Source: Clostridium sp. CAG:678
GTDB taxonomy: Bacteria; Bacillota; Clostridia; Oscillospirales; Acutalibacteraceae
Length of the DNA stretch: 64,000 nt
Reading direction: 5' to 3'
Assembly: GCA_000431535.1 (NCBI GenBank)
Contig: HF991821.1
Coordinates: 1 to 64,000, forward strand
Shown piece after piece: positions 45,980-57,166 of this stretch. Numbering within the stretch: position 1 is the first letter of the stretch; each line of letters opens with the position of its first letter. The notes under the pieces are model-generated. The model worked only from the letters and a program-made list of their open reading frames with translations, was not told the origin of the DNA and did no database searches. The translations under genes and the position numbers were made by a program.

Positions 45980-46365
45980 CGCGCCACCCCGTCTATTTCA
46001 CTCTCTCTGCCGTCCCGCTCAACTACCGAGACAACTACTTCATTCGGCAGGCAGATTATGCTTTCGCCGCTTAAGTTTACAGCCGCGTGGTTTACACATA
46101 TCTGATCCGGGCAATCGGCATAAGTAACGCTTGCACTGCCGTTTTTCACCTGAACGGTATTTGTTACTTTCCCGCCCGACTCAACATTATAAACGGCATC
46201 GGTATCAAGCGGCATAGTGTGTATTACGGCGCCGTTTTGCTCAATCTCAACATAATTTCCCGTATTGTTATTAAAAACATAAAGCGCAAGAAAGAGCACG
46301 GCGCAGACGGCAAGAATCACAGCGGCAACGATCAGATCGCCTTTTTTTAAGAACTTAAGTTTCAT
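45976..46365 (-). CDS. NusG domain II-containing membrane protein
   Basis: A 129-residue protein with an N-terminal membrane helix and an extracytoplasmic NusG-domain-II-like beta-barrel. The motif ADCPDQICVNH and CLPNEVVV are typical. Members of this group accompany rnf and apbE in many Firmicutes. The two cysteines of DCPDQIC and the later CLP suggest a redox or disulfide role, but the function is unknown. It overlaps apbE and the Gx gene. Confidence 0.85.
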   Translation of the reverse strand: MKLKFLKKGDLIVAAVILAVCAVLFLALYVFNNNTGNYVEIEQNGAVIHTMPLDTDAVYNVESGGKVTNTVQVKNGSASVTYADCPDQICVNHAAVNLSGESIICLPNEVVVSVVERDGRESEIDGVAR

Positions 46366-47399
46366 TGCGCCATATCCTCAAATCCCTCAGAACGGTAGAT
46401 TTCTCCGTTCTGATCCATAATGACTGCCTCACAGCCTTCAACCGTTTTCAAAAAAGCAAGCGCATCCTGCGGCTGCATCTGAAACAGTGTGGTAGACAAA
46501 ACATCGGCAAGCGCCGAATCCTCAGAAATAATGCTGACGCTGCGTATACCCTGCGCCGGCATAAGCGTATCCGGAGAAATAATATGACAGTATTTTTCGC
46601 CGTTTACGGTATAATAGCGCTGATAATCGCCGCTTGTAACAACGCTTACGCCGTTTGCTGCGTTCACAACGGCAAGATAGCCGCCGTTCGGGTCTTCTAT
46701 ACCGATATTATACGGTGTTTTCCCGTCCGCATTTTTAAAACCAAGCGTTTTCACATTGCCGCCCAGATTAATCAGAGCGGACTGCCATATCTTGTTTTCC
46801 GTTATAAAACCGGATATTTTTTCGCATATATACCCCTTGGCGACGGCGCCTACATCCAGGCTCATTTTAGCATCCGCAAAATAAACGGTGGACGCTTCTT
46901 CGTCTATAACAAGATCATTTATATCGGTATGGGCAAATTTTTCCTTTAAGCTTTCCATATCCGGCAGATAGGCGGAATCCGGGTTTGCGATACTGTATTC
47001 GCGCGCATCATGCCATATAGAAAGCACTGCGCCCATGGCGATATTGACCCTGCCGCCGCTTATTTCATACGCCTCTTTGCCCCACAAAAGCAGATCTATA
47101 ATCTTCTTATCTGCCTTAACAGGGGCTTTGGCGGCGTTTTCATTGATATATTTAAGATTTACAAGATCGCCGTATGAATTATAAATATCAAAAAGTTCGG
47201 AATATGTTTTCAGTTCATTATAAACGGTTTCATAATGCGCATCAAACGCCTGCTGCGAGGAATCCGCAGCCGTGATTGAGGACGCCGTATCAAACAGATC
47301 CAGAAAATCGCGCGAATAAGAAGCGCTGCCGCTGCCTGCGCAGGAGGCAAAAGACAGCAAAACAAAAAGGGAAAGAAGTATGGAAACCAATTTTTTCAT
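46362..47399 (-). CDS. apbE: FAD:protein FMN transferase (ApbE lipoprotein)
   Basis: A 345-residue lipoprotein (signal peptide ending SFASC) that moves FMN from FAD onto a threonine of extracytoplasmic flavoproteins. The family motifs are visible: SLDVGAVAKGYICEKI, NLGGNVKTLG and DSALADVLSTTLF with metal-binding Asp and Thr. Position directly after rnfB fits its known role of flavinylating RnfG and RnfD, both encoded upstream. Confidence 0.94.
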   Translation of the reverse strand: MKKLVSILLSLFVLLSFASCAGSGSASYSRDFLDLFDTASSITAADSSQQAFDAHYETVYNELKTYSELFDIYNSYGDLVNLKYINENAAKAPVKADKKIIDLLLWGKEAYEISGGRVNIAMGAVLSIWHDAREYSIANPDSAYLPDMESLKEKFAHTDINDLVIDEEASTVYFADAKMSLDVGAVAKGYICEKISGFITENKIWQSALINLGGNVKTLGFKNADGKTPYNIGIEDPNGGYLAVVNAANGVSVVTSGDYQRYYTVNGEKYCHIISPDTLMPAQGIRSVSIISEDSALADVLSTTLFQMQPQDALAFLKTVEGCEAVIMDQNGEIYRSEGFEDMAQ

Positions 47400-47420
47400 A
47401 GCATTCTCCCCTTTATAAAA

Positions 47421-48221
47421 TCAATTGTATTTTCTGATGACCTTTGACGGGCACTTTTCCGCGCACAGACCGCAGTGCACGCATTTGCTGTAATCGATCT
47501 TAGCAAGATTATCCGTAACCTTGATCGCGCCCGTTGGGCAGTTTCTTTCACAAATGCCGCAGCCGATACAGCCTGCCTGGCAGTTGACGCGAACCGCTTT
47601 TCCCTTTTGCTTATTGGAACACTGCACACGGTAAACGGAAGCTGCCGGCACGATCTCGATCAGTTCCTGCGGGCACGCCTTTACGCATTTGCCGCAGGCA
47701 ACGCAAAGATCCGGCTCTACAACAGCCTTGCCGTTTATGATACGAATGGCTTTACTGTCACACACAGCAACGCAGCTGCCGTAACCCATACAGCCGTAGG
47801 AACAGGACATATCCCCTCTGCCAAGAGCGAATTTAACGGCAGTGCAGGTTTTAGTGCCGTAATAATCAAACTTTTTGGTTCTCAGATCCGTTGTGCCTGA
47901 ACAGCGCACAAACGCCACCTGCTTTTCCATTTTGCCTGCCTCAACACCCATAATAGCGGCAATTTTATCCGCGCCTGCCTGACCCGCAACCGTGCAGGCG
48001 GTAACCGGCGCCTCGCCGTTTACAATGGCTTTGGCAAGTGCGTCACACCCGGCATAGCCGCATGCGCCGCAGTTGTTGCCCGCAAGGCATTCGCGCACGG
48101 CGGATTCCCTTTCATCCACATCCACGTGAAACAGTTTTTCCGCAATGCTGAGCAAAACGGCAATCGCAACACCAACTGCCGCAACAACCACCGTTGCGAT
48201 CAAAATATTTTTTATATCCAT
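47421..48221 (-). CDS. rnfB: RnfB, ferredoxin-type subunit
   Basis: The ferredoxin-accepting subunit of Rnf, 266 residues. A membrane helix at 6-28 is followed by the RnfB Fe-S domain (NNCGACGYAGCDALA) and then several [4Fe-4S] motifs: CSYGCMGYGSCVAVC, CVACGKCVKAC, CIGCGICERNC and CVHCGLCAEKC. GGAGG precedes the start. It is the last core rnf gene before apbE. Confidence 0.95.
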   Translation of the reverse strand: MDIKNILIATVVVAAVGVAIAVLLSIAEKLFHVDVDERESAVRECLAGNNCGACGYAGCDALAKAIVNGEAPVTACTVAGQAGADKIAAIMGVEAGKMEKQVAFVRCSGTTDLRTKKFDYYGTKTCTAVKFALGRGDMSCSYGCMGYGSCVAVCDSKAIRIINGKAVVEPDLCVACGKCVKACPQELIEIVPAASVYRVQCSNKQKGKAVRVNCQAGCIGCGICERNCPTGAIKVTDNLAKIDYSKCVHCGLCAEKCPSKVIRKYN

Positions 48222-48239
48222 ATTACTACACCAACCTCC

Positions 48240-48818
48240 TTATGCAAGCGAATTAAAACCGTAAAACGCAATTGCCATAAGGCAGGCGGTAAGAAGTACG
48301 GCAGGCGTGCCTTTAAACGCCTTGGGAACATCATTGCTTTCCGTTTTTTCACGTATGCCGGCAAGGATAATGATGGCAACGGCATAGCCCACAGCCGTGC
48401 CGAACCCCGTTACAACGGAGGTGATAAAATCATTGCCGTCCTGCACATTGGTGAGCGCAACGCCGAGCACCGCGCAGTTGGTTGTGATCAGCGGCAGATA
48501 AATACCGAGCGCCTGATACAGTTTTGGCACATATTTTTTCAGGAACAGTTCTATAAACTGCACGAGCGCCGCAATAACAAGGATAAAGATGATCGTGTTC
48601 AGATATTCCAGACCGAATTTTTGGATCACGCCCGTGTAAAGCAGGTCGGTTACGGCGCTTGCGATGGTGATTACGAAAATGACCGCGCCACCCATGCCCG
48701 CTGCCGTTTTTATATTTTTGGATACGCCGATAAACGAACATATGCCAAGAAACTGGCTTAAAACAACATTGTTGATCAGCGCTGTGGTTAGCACAACAAG
48801 AAACAGGGTTTTAAACAT
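48240..48818 (-). CDS. rnfA: RnfA, membrane subunit
   Basis: A 192-residue integral membrane subunit with six helices; NNVVLSQFLGICSF near the start and TNCAVLGVAL in the middle are the conserved RnfA/NqrE motifs with paired membrane cysteines that hold an intramembrane iron-sulfur site. It overlaps the rnfE stop by one base. Confidence 0.95.
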   Translation of the reverse strand: MFKTLFLVVLTTALINNVVLSQFLGICSFIGVSKNIKTAAGMGGAVIFVITIASAVTDLLYTGVIQKFGLEYLNTIIFILVIAALVQFIELFLKKYVPKLYQALGIYLPLITTNCAVLGVALTNVQDGNDFITSVVTGFGTAVGYAVAIIILAGIREKTESNDVPKAFKGTPAVLLTACLMAIAFYGFNSLA

Positions 48819-49498
48819 TATGCCTCACCCTCCTTTTTGCCGTTGCAGGAAAGCGAACAATGCATACAGTCACCCTGGCAGGCATCGTCCTTTACATGGC
48901 GGTTGGCGCCTTTTACGCCAAGCTTGTTCTGAAGCGCGCATAAAAATGCAAGCACCAGAAACGCGCCGGGCGCGAGGATAAAGATGGAAACGCCCTCATA
49001 ACTTTCCGGCAGCACTTGCAAACCAAAACATTTGCCTGTGCCGATCAGTTCACGGATTGCGCCGATGGCAACAAGACCTATAGTAAAACCAAGCCCCATG
49101 CCAAGGCCGTCAAAAATAGACGGGATCACCTTGTTTTTAGCGGCATAGCTTTCCGCCCTGCCAAGGATGATGCAGTTTACAACAATCAGCGGAATGTAAA
49201 TGCCCAGTGCATCATAAAGTGATGTTACATAGGCGTGGAGCAAAAGCTCCACAATGGTTACGAAGGACGCAACGATCACGATATAAGCCGGCATTCTGAC
49301 CCCGTTTGGGATCACTTTTCTGAGAGCAGAGATCATAAAATTGCTCATCACAAGCACAACCGTGGTGGCAAGACCCATGCCGATGCCGTTGATTGCGGAA
49401 GTGGTTACGGCAAGCGTGGGGCACATGCCGAGCATAAGCACAAAGGTGGGATTTTCCGTTATGATTCCGTTTTTCAGTCTTTCAACAATGGGATTCAT
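48818..49498 (-). CDS. rnfE: RnfE, membrane subunit
   Basis: A 226-residue homologue of RnfA with an inverted topology: NPTFVLMLGMCPTLAV and VNCIILGRAESYA carry the matching membrane cysteines. The C-terminal tail has an extra cysteine-rich stretch, CQGDCMHCSLSC, as in many clostridial RnfE proteins. Confidence 0.95.
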   Translation of the reverse strand: MNPIVERLKNGIITENPTFVLMLGMCPTLAVTTSAINGIGMGLATTVVLVMSNFMISALRKVIPNGVRMPAYIVIVASFVTIVELLLHAYVTSLYDALGIYIPLIVVNCIILGRAESYAAKNKVIPSIFDGLGMGLGFTIGLVAIGAIRELIGTGKCFGLQVLPESYEGVSIFILAPGAFLVLAFLCALQNKLGVKGANRHVKDDACQGDCMHCSLSCNGKKEGEA

Positions 49499-49501
49499 AC
49501 T

Positions 49502-50125
49502 TTAACCCTCCTTTAATACACTGTTGTAAACGGCAAGCGCGCTGTTTACAGCCTCTGTAACCGCATTGGTGGTAACGGTTGCGCCGCTGATGGCATCGAT
49601 CTGATTGCCTGTTGCACCGCCGCCCTTTACATATTCAATGGCTGACGCCTCTTTACCGGCAAACTGCGCAGTGAATTCATCCTCTGTGCAGCGTGCGCCG
49701 AGGCCCGCCGTTTCACTGTTTGACAAAACAGAAAAACCGGTGATCTGATTGGTTTTGGCATCTATACCGACAGCCACGGAGATATCGCCGCCATAGCCGT
49801 TTGGAGAAACGGCGGCAACCACATAGCCGACCATTTCACCGTTTTGATCCTTTGCAAAAAGGATATCGCTGACCGTACAGCCGGAATATCCGGCCGCGTC
49901 TATTGCCGCCTGGCCGCCCTCCAGCAGGAGTTGCGCATCCGCCGGCGTTTCAAACTCTGTATTCGGATAAACCGTTTCATAAGCCTCCAGCCTTGCGGTC
50001 TCTTCCGCATTGGCGATCGGCTGTTTTGTAATTTCATTTACTGCGGAAAGCGCAAGCCCCGCCACAAGGGTAATGATAAGCAGCGCGGCGCAGTTTTTCA
50101 GAAAAGAAGATTTTGACTTTGCCAC
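49502..50125 (-). CDS. rnfG: RnfG, flavoprotein subunit
   Basis: A 207-residue subunit with an N-terminal membrane helix and an extracytoplasmic FMN domain. The flavinylation motif SGATVT is at 180-185, with Thr183 as the predicted FMN attachment site made by the ApbE encoded downstream. Confidence 0.94.
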   Translation of the reverse strand: MAKSKSSFLKNCAALLIITLVAGLALSAVNEITKQPIANAEETARLEAYETVYPNTEFETPADAQLLLEGGQAAIDAAGYSGCTVSDILFAKDQNGEMVGYVVAAVSPNGYGGDISVAVGIDAKTNQITGFSVLSNSETAGLGARCTEDEFTAQFAGKEASAIEYVKGGGATGNQIDAISGATVTTNAVTEAVNSALAVYNSVLKEG

Positions 50126-50128
50126 TGC

Positions 50129-51070
50129 TTACGCCCCCTTTTTCTCTTTTTTCTTAACGCCGAACGGCTTGGGAACCGTGATCTTTTCAATGATCGGCAC
50201 AAAGAGATTGCTGATAATAATGGCGTAGGAAACGCCCTCAGCACTGGAGCCGAGCACACGAAAGACAGCAGTTAAAAAGCCGATCAGAACAGCATAGATC
50301 ACCTGCCCCCATTTGGTGATGGGGCTGGTTGTGTAATCCGTTGCCATAAAGAACGCGCCTGCCATAAGGCCGCCCGTCAGGAGTTCGCCAAGCATAAACT
50401 GCCATGTTGGCATTCCCGTTGTGGCAAGCGTAAATAGAAAGATAAACAGCGCCGTTGAAAGGATGTAAACCGCCGGGATCCTGATGGAAATCACTTTTCG
50501 GATCAGGAGATAAGCGGCGCCGATTAAAATGGCAAGAATGGAAACCTCGCCGATACAGCCGGTTTTAAAGCCGAGAAATGCATCCAGCAGATCCACACTG
50601 CCGCCGGATTTGAGCACGGCAAGCGGCGTTGCCGAGGAAACGCCGTCCACGGAAAAATCCGTCATTCTGGAGGCAAACGAGATCAGCAGGAAGCAGCGCG
50701 CCGCGAGCGCCGGATTCATGATATTCTGGCCGATGCCGCCGAACAGCATCTTAACGATCACAATGGCGAACACACCGCCTACTGCGGGTACCCACCACGC
50801 AATATTCGGGGGCATATTCAAAGCAAGAATCAGCCCGGTTACGACCGCGCTGAAATCAAACACGGTTATAGGTTTTTTTATGATCAGTTCAAACACCGCC
50901 TCAGAAACGACACAACTGAGCACGGAAGAAAGGATCACAAAAAGCGCATTGATGCCAAAGTGCCATACGCCGAAAGCAAGGGTGGGCACAAGGGCAATGC
51001 ACACATCAATCATGATCTTTCTGGTTGAACTTTTATCCCTGATATGAGGGGAAACGGAAACATGAAACAT
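50129..51070 (-). CDS. rnfD: RnfD, membrane flavoprotein subunit
   Basis: A 313-residue membrane subunit with about nine helices. The start is 51070, after GGGAGGGAATAGC; the frame runs to 51133 but that part overlaps rnfC. The covalent FMN motif is VDGVSSATPL with Thr148. Together with RnfG it makes up the flavin path in the membrane. Confidence 0.93.
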   Translation of the reverse strand: MFHVSVSPHIRDKSSTRKIMIDVCIALVPTLAFGVWHFGINALFVILSSVLSCVVSEAVFELIIKKPITVFDFSAVVTGLILALNMPPNIAWWVPAVGGVFAIVIVKMLFGGIGQNIMNPALAARCFLLISFASRMTDFSVDGVSSATPLAVLKSGGSVDLLDAFLGFKTGCIGEVSILAILIGAAYLLIRKVISIRIPAVYILSTALFIFLFTLATTGMPTWQFMLGELLTGGLMAGAFFMATDYTTSPITKWGQVIYAVLIGFLTAVFRVLGSSAEGVSYAIIISNLFVPIIEKITVPKPFGVKKKEKKGA

Positions 51071-51071
51071 A

Positions 51072-52415
51072 TCAGCTATTCCCTCCCTGCGTTTTCGCCT
51101 TGGCTTTTGCCGCTCTGATCTCCGCCTTGGCAAGTTTAAAGGTCTGCGTCAGCGGTCTTTTGGCGGGGCACACATAGGTGCAGCAGCCGCATTCTATACA
51201 TTCCATACCGCCGATTGCTGCAAAGCGCTCCAGATCTTCCGCCTTAACGGCGTGCGCCATAAGCTGCGGCACAAGATTTTCCGGGCAGACGCCCACGCAC
51301 CTGCCGCATCGGATGCATGCCGTGGTCTTCATCGCCTCTACATCATCTTTGGTAAGGGCAAGAACGGAAGAAAAGGTTTTGGTAACCGGATAATCCAGAT
51401 CCGGCAGGGCGGTGCCCATCATGGGGCCGCCCGAAATGATCTTTTGTGTTTCTTCTTTTAGCCCGCCGCATTTTTCCACAAGGAAAGACACCGGCGTGCC
51501 AAGCAAAACATCCGCATTGCAGGGGGCGTTCATTCCCTCCCCGGTCAGCGTTACGATTCTATGTATAAGCGGCTTACTTTCACAAAGCGCTTCATAAATG
51601 GCAAATGCGGTTGCAACATTCAAAACAACAACGCCTGCATCCGCCGGCAGCATGTGCGAATTGATCATTCTGCCGGTAACGCTTGCGATCAGCCTGCGCT
51701 CGCCGCCCTGCGGATATTTCGTTTTCAGGGGCATAACGCTGATCTTATCCAGCGATCTGCACTGCTCCTGAAACGCCTCTATGGCACGGGGCTTGTTATC
51801 CTCTATGGCAACAACTGCCTTGGCATTCGGGAACAGGCGCAGCGCAATGGAAACGCCCATAATGATATTGCCTGCCTTTTCCACCATAAGGCGGTAATCC
51901 GAGGTCAGATACGGCTCGCACTCAGCGCCGTTCAGAATAAGATAATCTATATTTTCCGCATTTTTGGGGGTTAATTTTACACCCGTAGGGAAACCGGCGC
52001 CGCCCATGCCGACGATGCCGGCATCAGAAATTGCCGCGGCGATCTCTTCGGGCGTCAGTTCATTCGGATCCCGGACCGCGCCGTACTCTTCCGTGCACGC
52101 ATCCTCGAAATCATTTTCAACCACAACGCATTTGGAAACGCTGCCGTTTGGATTTTGCCGGTCCTCCACCGCCTTTACCTTACCCGAAACGGAAGAATAA
52201 ACCGGGCTGGAAATAAAAGACGCCGCTTTGCCCAGCAAGGTGCCTCTTAAGACCCTGTCCCCCGCCTTAACCACGGGCACAGCCGGAGCCCCGATATGCT
52301 GGCTCATGGGGAACACCATAAGTTCGGCGGAATCTATTTTAAATGTTTCTTTATCTTCGGAATATTTTTTGCCCTCAAAAGGGTGAATTCCGGATTTGAA
52401 AGGAACTTTCTTCAT
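51072..52415 (-). CDS. rnfC: RnfC, NADH-binding soluble subunit
   Basis: The 447-residue cytoplasmic subunit that exchanges electrons with NAD. The FMN/NADH-binding front part has GMGGAGFPTGVK and LILNGAECEPYL. Two [4Fe-4S] motifs follow near the end: CIRCGRCVGVCP and CIECGCCTYVCP. It is the first gene of the operon rnfCDGEAB, with TTGAAA-17-TAGAAT upstream. Confidence 0.95.
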   Translation of the reverse strand: MKKVPFKSGIHPFEGKKYSEDKETFKIDSAELMVFPMSQHIGAPAVPVVKAGDRVLRGTLLGKAASFISSPVYSSVSGKVKAVEDRQNPNGSVSKCVVVENDFEDACTEEYGAVRDPNELTPEEIAAAISDAGIVGMGGAGFPTGVKLTPKNAENIDYLILNGAECEPYLTSDYRLMVEKAGNIIMGVSIALRLFPNAKAVVAIEDNKPRAIEAFQEQCRSLDKISVMPLKTKYPQGGERRLIASVTGRMINSHMLPADAGVVVLNVATAFAIYEALCESKPLIHRIVTLTGEGMNAPCNADVLLGTPVSFLVEKCGGLKEETQKIISGGPMMGTALPDLDYPVTKTFSSVLALTKDDVEAMKTTACIRCGRCVGVCPENLVPQLMAHAVKAEDLERFAAIGGMECIECGCCTYVCPAKRPLTQTFKLAKAEIRAAKAKAKTQGGNS

Positions 52416-52435
52416 ACCTTACACTCCTTTCTCAC

Positions 52436-52464
52436 ATTCTATCATAAATACTGCCTCTTTTCAA
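52436..52464 (-). promoter_or_regulatory. Promoter of the rnf operon
   Basis: Read leftward, TTGAAA (52464-52459) and TAGAAT (52441-52436) with 17-bp spacing lie 21 bases before the rnfC start; AAAGGAG follows. Confidence 0.6.
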
Positions 52465-52523
52465 CAAGGATTTCATTGAGAATTCTCCGTAAAACAGCCG
52501 GTTTTCCAAAATGCACAACTCAT

Positions 52524-52570
52524 GAAAAAAACAGCGTAAAAGAATCCTGTTCTAAGATCATTTTACGCTG
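52524..52570 (-). terminator. Terminator after the lipoprotein gene
   Basis: On the reverse strand, CAGCGTAAAA (52570-52561) and TTTTACGCTG (52541-52532) pair and are followed by TTTTTTC. It is 10 bases past the lipoprotein stop. Confidence 0.85.
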
Positions 52571-52579
52571 AAAAAACAA

Positions 52580-53071
52580 TCAATTTGCTGCAGACGAACT
52601 TTCGGTTTGTGAAACCGTTTGAGAAACAGACGCCTGCGTTTCGCTGCCTGTTTCAGCCGCCGCCTGAACTTCTGAGAGCGGGGTATAGGTTTCATTTTCC
52701 GGGTCATATTTCAGTATGGTCTGCCCGTCATAACTGATCAGATAATGACCGACGATATCAAAATCCAAAGTGCCGTCGTCATTTTCGATCTTATTTCCGA
52801 TTCGAACCTCAACATAATATCCGTCATGCTCGCCGTCTTCCACCTTAACGCCGCTGTTGTTATAGCCGGCAAAATTATAATCGCTCCACGCGCCGGGAAG
52901 ACCAAGCTCTGCCGTTGAATAACTTTTAATCAGATCCACTGCCTGCGCCTCTTTGATCACGGCATCATCAGTTGTAATATTCGTGCTGTCATCCCCTGAA
53001 CAGGCGGCAAACAAAACGGAAACCGCTGCCACAAGCATAAGCAGGACTGCAATGTATCTTGTTTTCTTCAT
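52580..53071 (-). CDS. Hypothetical lipoprotein
   Basis: A 163-residue lipoprotein with a signal peptide ending LFAAC. The mature part starts with an acidic Thr/Asp linker, contains a compact middle region (ELGLPGAWSDYNFAGYN...YYVEVRIGN...GHYLISYDGQTILKYD) that reads like a small beta-sheet domain, and ends in a Ser/Thr/Gln-rich tail. No family is recognised. It is 42 bases downstream of the HAD-DUF523 gene and probably cotranscribed. Confidence 0.75.
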   Translation of the reverse strand: MKKTRYIAVLLMLVAAVSVLFAACSGDDSTNITTDDAVIKEAQAVDLIKSYSTAELGLPGAWSDYNFAGYNNSGVKVEDGEHDGYYVEVRIGNKIENDDGTLDFDIVGHYLISYDGQTILKYDPENETYTPLSEVQAAAETGSETQASVSQTVSQTESSSAAN

Positions 53072-53113
53072 CTTGATCCCTCAAATTCTTCAAAATATAC
53101 CACAATTATATCT

Positions 53114-54379
53114 TTATACGCCAAATTCGTCAAGCAGTTTGCGGATTTCGCTTTCGCCGTACACGGTAATTCCGCTTTTCATCAGCAGATCCGCCGTAAT
53201 GCCGTTTCCTTCGGTAAGCGCGCCGGAAAAAGAGCCGTCATAAATTACGCCCTTGCCGCAGGACGGACTGCGTTCCTTTAGCACAGCGCATGCAGCGCCG
53301 CATTCTTCGGCGATATACAAAGTCTTTCTTGCGCCTTTTAGATATTCGGCGGTTAGATCTTCTCCGTTTTTGGAAATCGCTCTGCCGCCGATGATCTCAT
53401 TCGGCACACGCGGTATTTTGAGCCCGCCGAAACATTCGGGGCATACGGCAACGAGATCAAAATATTCCCGCAATCCGATAACGCCTTCATTTTTGTTGTT
53501 GCCGCCGTTATATTTGCAGTTTTCACCCAGCAGGCAGGCGGAAACGATCAGTTTGGGCTTTTTGCCCAGAGCATATCTTTCCACAAAAACGGCAACGCCG
53601 TCCTCCTCATTGGAAAGCGTAACGTATTTTGCCTTTTCCTTGCAGATCTCGGCAGCGTTCGCCATGGCAGTGCCGTAACCGGCAAATTCAAGCATGCCCA
53701 GATCGTTATCCGCATCGCCGAAAGCCATAACCTCCGCTCTGTCTATGCCGAGTTCTGCGCAGAGTCCGGCAAGTGCGTTAGACTTATCCACGCCCTTGGC
53801 GGTCATTTCAATATCGCCGGCAACGGGAGAGGTGCAGTCAATGCCTTTATGACTGAAAAGATACTTTCTGATTTCATCATAATACGTATCGCCAAAATAA
53901 AACAGATTGATCTTTTCCACACCCATATCGGCAAACGGCATAATCTCATCATGCATAAGGGTTGAGGCAGCGTAAGATTCCAAAAATTCGCGCGGCAGAT
54001 CCATGCCCGTAAAGTATTTTTCACGCCCGTTTTGGGAATGCTGCTTTCCGTTTTGATAAAATTCAAAATAAACCGGATAGTTACTTAAAAAAGTAAAAAT
54101 ATCCTTTACCGTATCCGCCGGCATATAGTTTTTATACACGGTTTTTGCCGTTTTCAGATCACACACCGCCGCGCCGTTTGAATAGATCACGTAATCCAGA
54201 AACGGGATCTGTTCCATCACGTTATAGATCACGGAAAGTGTACGCCCCGTTGCAACGGCAATCTTCATACCTTTTTCATGCGCGTCTGCGAGCGCCTTTA
54301 CCGTTCTTTGAGAAACCGTGATATGATCCGCACCGAGCAAAGTTCCGTCCAGATCACAGGCAATTAATTTTACCGGCAT
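53114..54379 (-). CDS. Cof-type HAD hydrolase fused to DUF523
   Basis: A 421-residue two-domain protein. Residues 1 to about 268 are a Cof/YbjI-type haloacid dehalogenase phosphatase: DLDGTLL (Asp9, Asp11), a Thr in ATGRT, a Lys near KGVDKSNA and GDADNDLGML. From about 273 to the end runs DUF523: VSACLLGENCKYNG (Cys282, Cys288), CPECFGGL (Cys313, Cys316), PRVPNE and ERSPSCGKGVIYDGSF (Cys374). DUF523 proteins include the iron-sulfur desulfidase TudS. Start 54379 follows AGGAGG at 6 bases; the longer frame to 54424 is not supported. The fusion suggests a phosphate-and-sulfur removal pair, perhaps on a thionucleotide, but this is inferred. Confidence 0.85.
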   Translation of the reverse strand: MPVKLIACDLDGTLLGADHITVSQRTVKALADAHEKGMKIAVATGRTLSVIYNVMEQIPFLDYVIYSNGAAVCDLKTAKTVYKNYMPADTVKDIFTFLSNYPVYFEFYQNGKQHSQNGREKYFTGMDLPREFLESYAASTLMHDEIMPFADMGVEKINLFYFGDTYYDEIRKYLFSHKGIDCTSPVAGDIEMTAKGVDKSNALAGLCAELGIDRAEVMAFGDADNDLGMLEFAGYGTAMANAAEICKEKAKYVTLSNEEDGVAVFVERYALGKKPKLIVSACLLGENCKYNGGNNKNEGVIGLREYFDLVAVCPECFGGLKIPRVPNEIIGGRAISKNGEDLTAEYLKGARKTLYIAEECGAACAVLKERSPSCGKGVIYDGSFSGALTEGNGITADLLMKSGITVYGESEIRKLLDEFGV

Positions 54380-54429
54380 AAGATCCTCCTTGATAACACG
54401 GCAGGGTTTTCCCGCCTGAAACAAACTGC

Positions 54430-54457
54430 GGGGAAATCCGAAAAAGCGGAGATCCCC
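54430..54457 (-). terminator. Hairpin after the ATP synthase operon
   Basis: GGGGAAATCCG and CGGAGATCCCC arms form a hairpin 12 bases past the atpC stop. The T tract is short, so termination strength is uncertain. Confidence 0.55.
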
Positions 54458-54468
54458 GGTGTATACAT

Positions 54469-54881
54469 TTATATTTGATGTCTGTTTTTCACTTTAATTC
54501 TTTCCATTGCGCGGGAAAGATTTGCCTTGGTAACGTAGAAATCGAACTGGCTCATCTTTTGGCGCAGTTCTTCCTCTGCCCTTTCCTTTGCCTCTTCGGC
54601 ACGCCGTTTATCGATCTCTTCCGGCAGTTCAACGGAAACGCAGATCATTGTTGCCTCATTGGAAAGAAATTCCAAAAAGCCATCGCTGACAAAGGCTTCC
54701 TTCACTTCGCCATCCGCCGTTTTCAGCCGCATTTCCCCCGCCTCAATCGGAACAACCGCATTGCAGTGGTGGGCAAGAAACGTAAACGAACCGCCGTCTA
54801 TATACGGCACGGAAAGGCTCTGCGCCTCGCCGTCATAAAACACTTTGTTGGACGCCACGATCTTTATCTTGAACGTATCCA

Positions 54882-54882
<1 letters not shown>
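54469..54882 (-). CDS. atpC: ATP synthase subunit epsilon
   Basis: A 137-residue epsilon subunit: an N-terminal beta-sandwich (IKIVASNKVFYDGEAQSLSVP, GGSFTFLAHH) and a C-terminal helical hairpin rich in Glu and Arg. It connects the rotor to the F1 head and regulates ATP hydrolysis. It overlaps atpD by one base. Confidence 0.95.

Positions 54883-57158
<2,276 letters not shown>

Positions 57159-57166
<8 letters not shown>

Noticed and set aside
47396..47629. 77-codon frame overlapping rnfB
   Set aside because: Same strand but another frame of the rnfB cysteine-rich region; no independent support.
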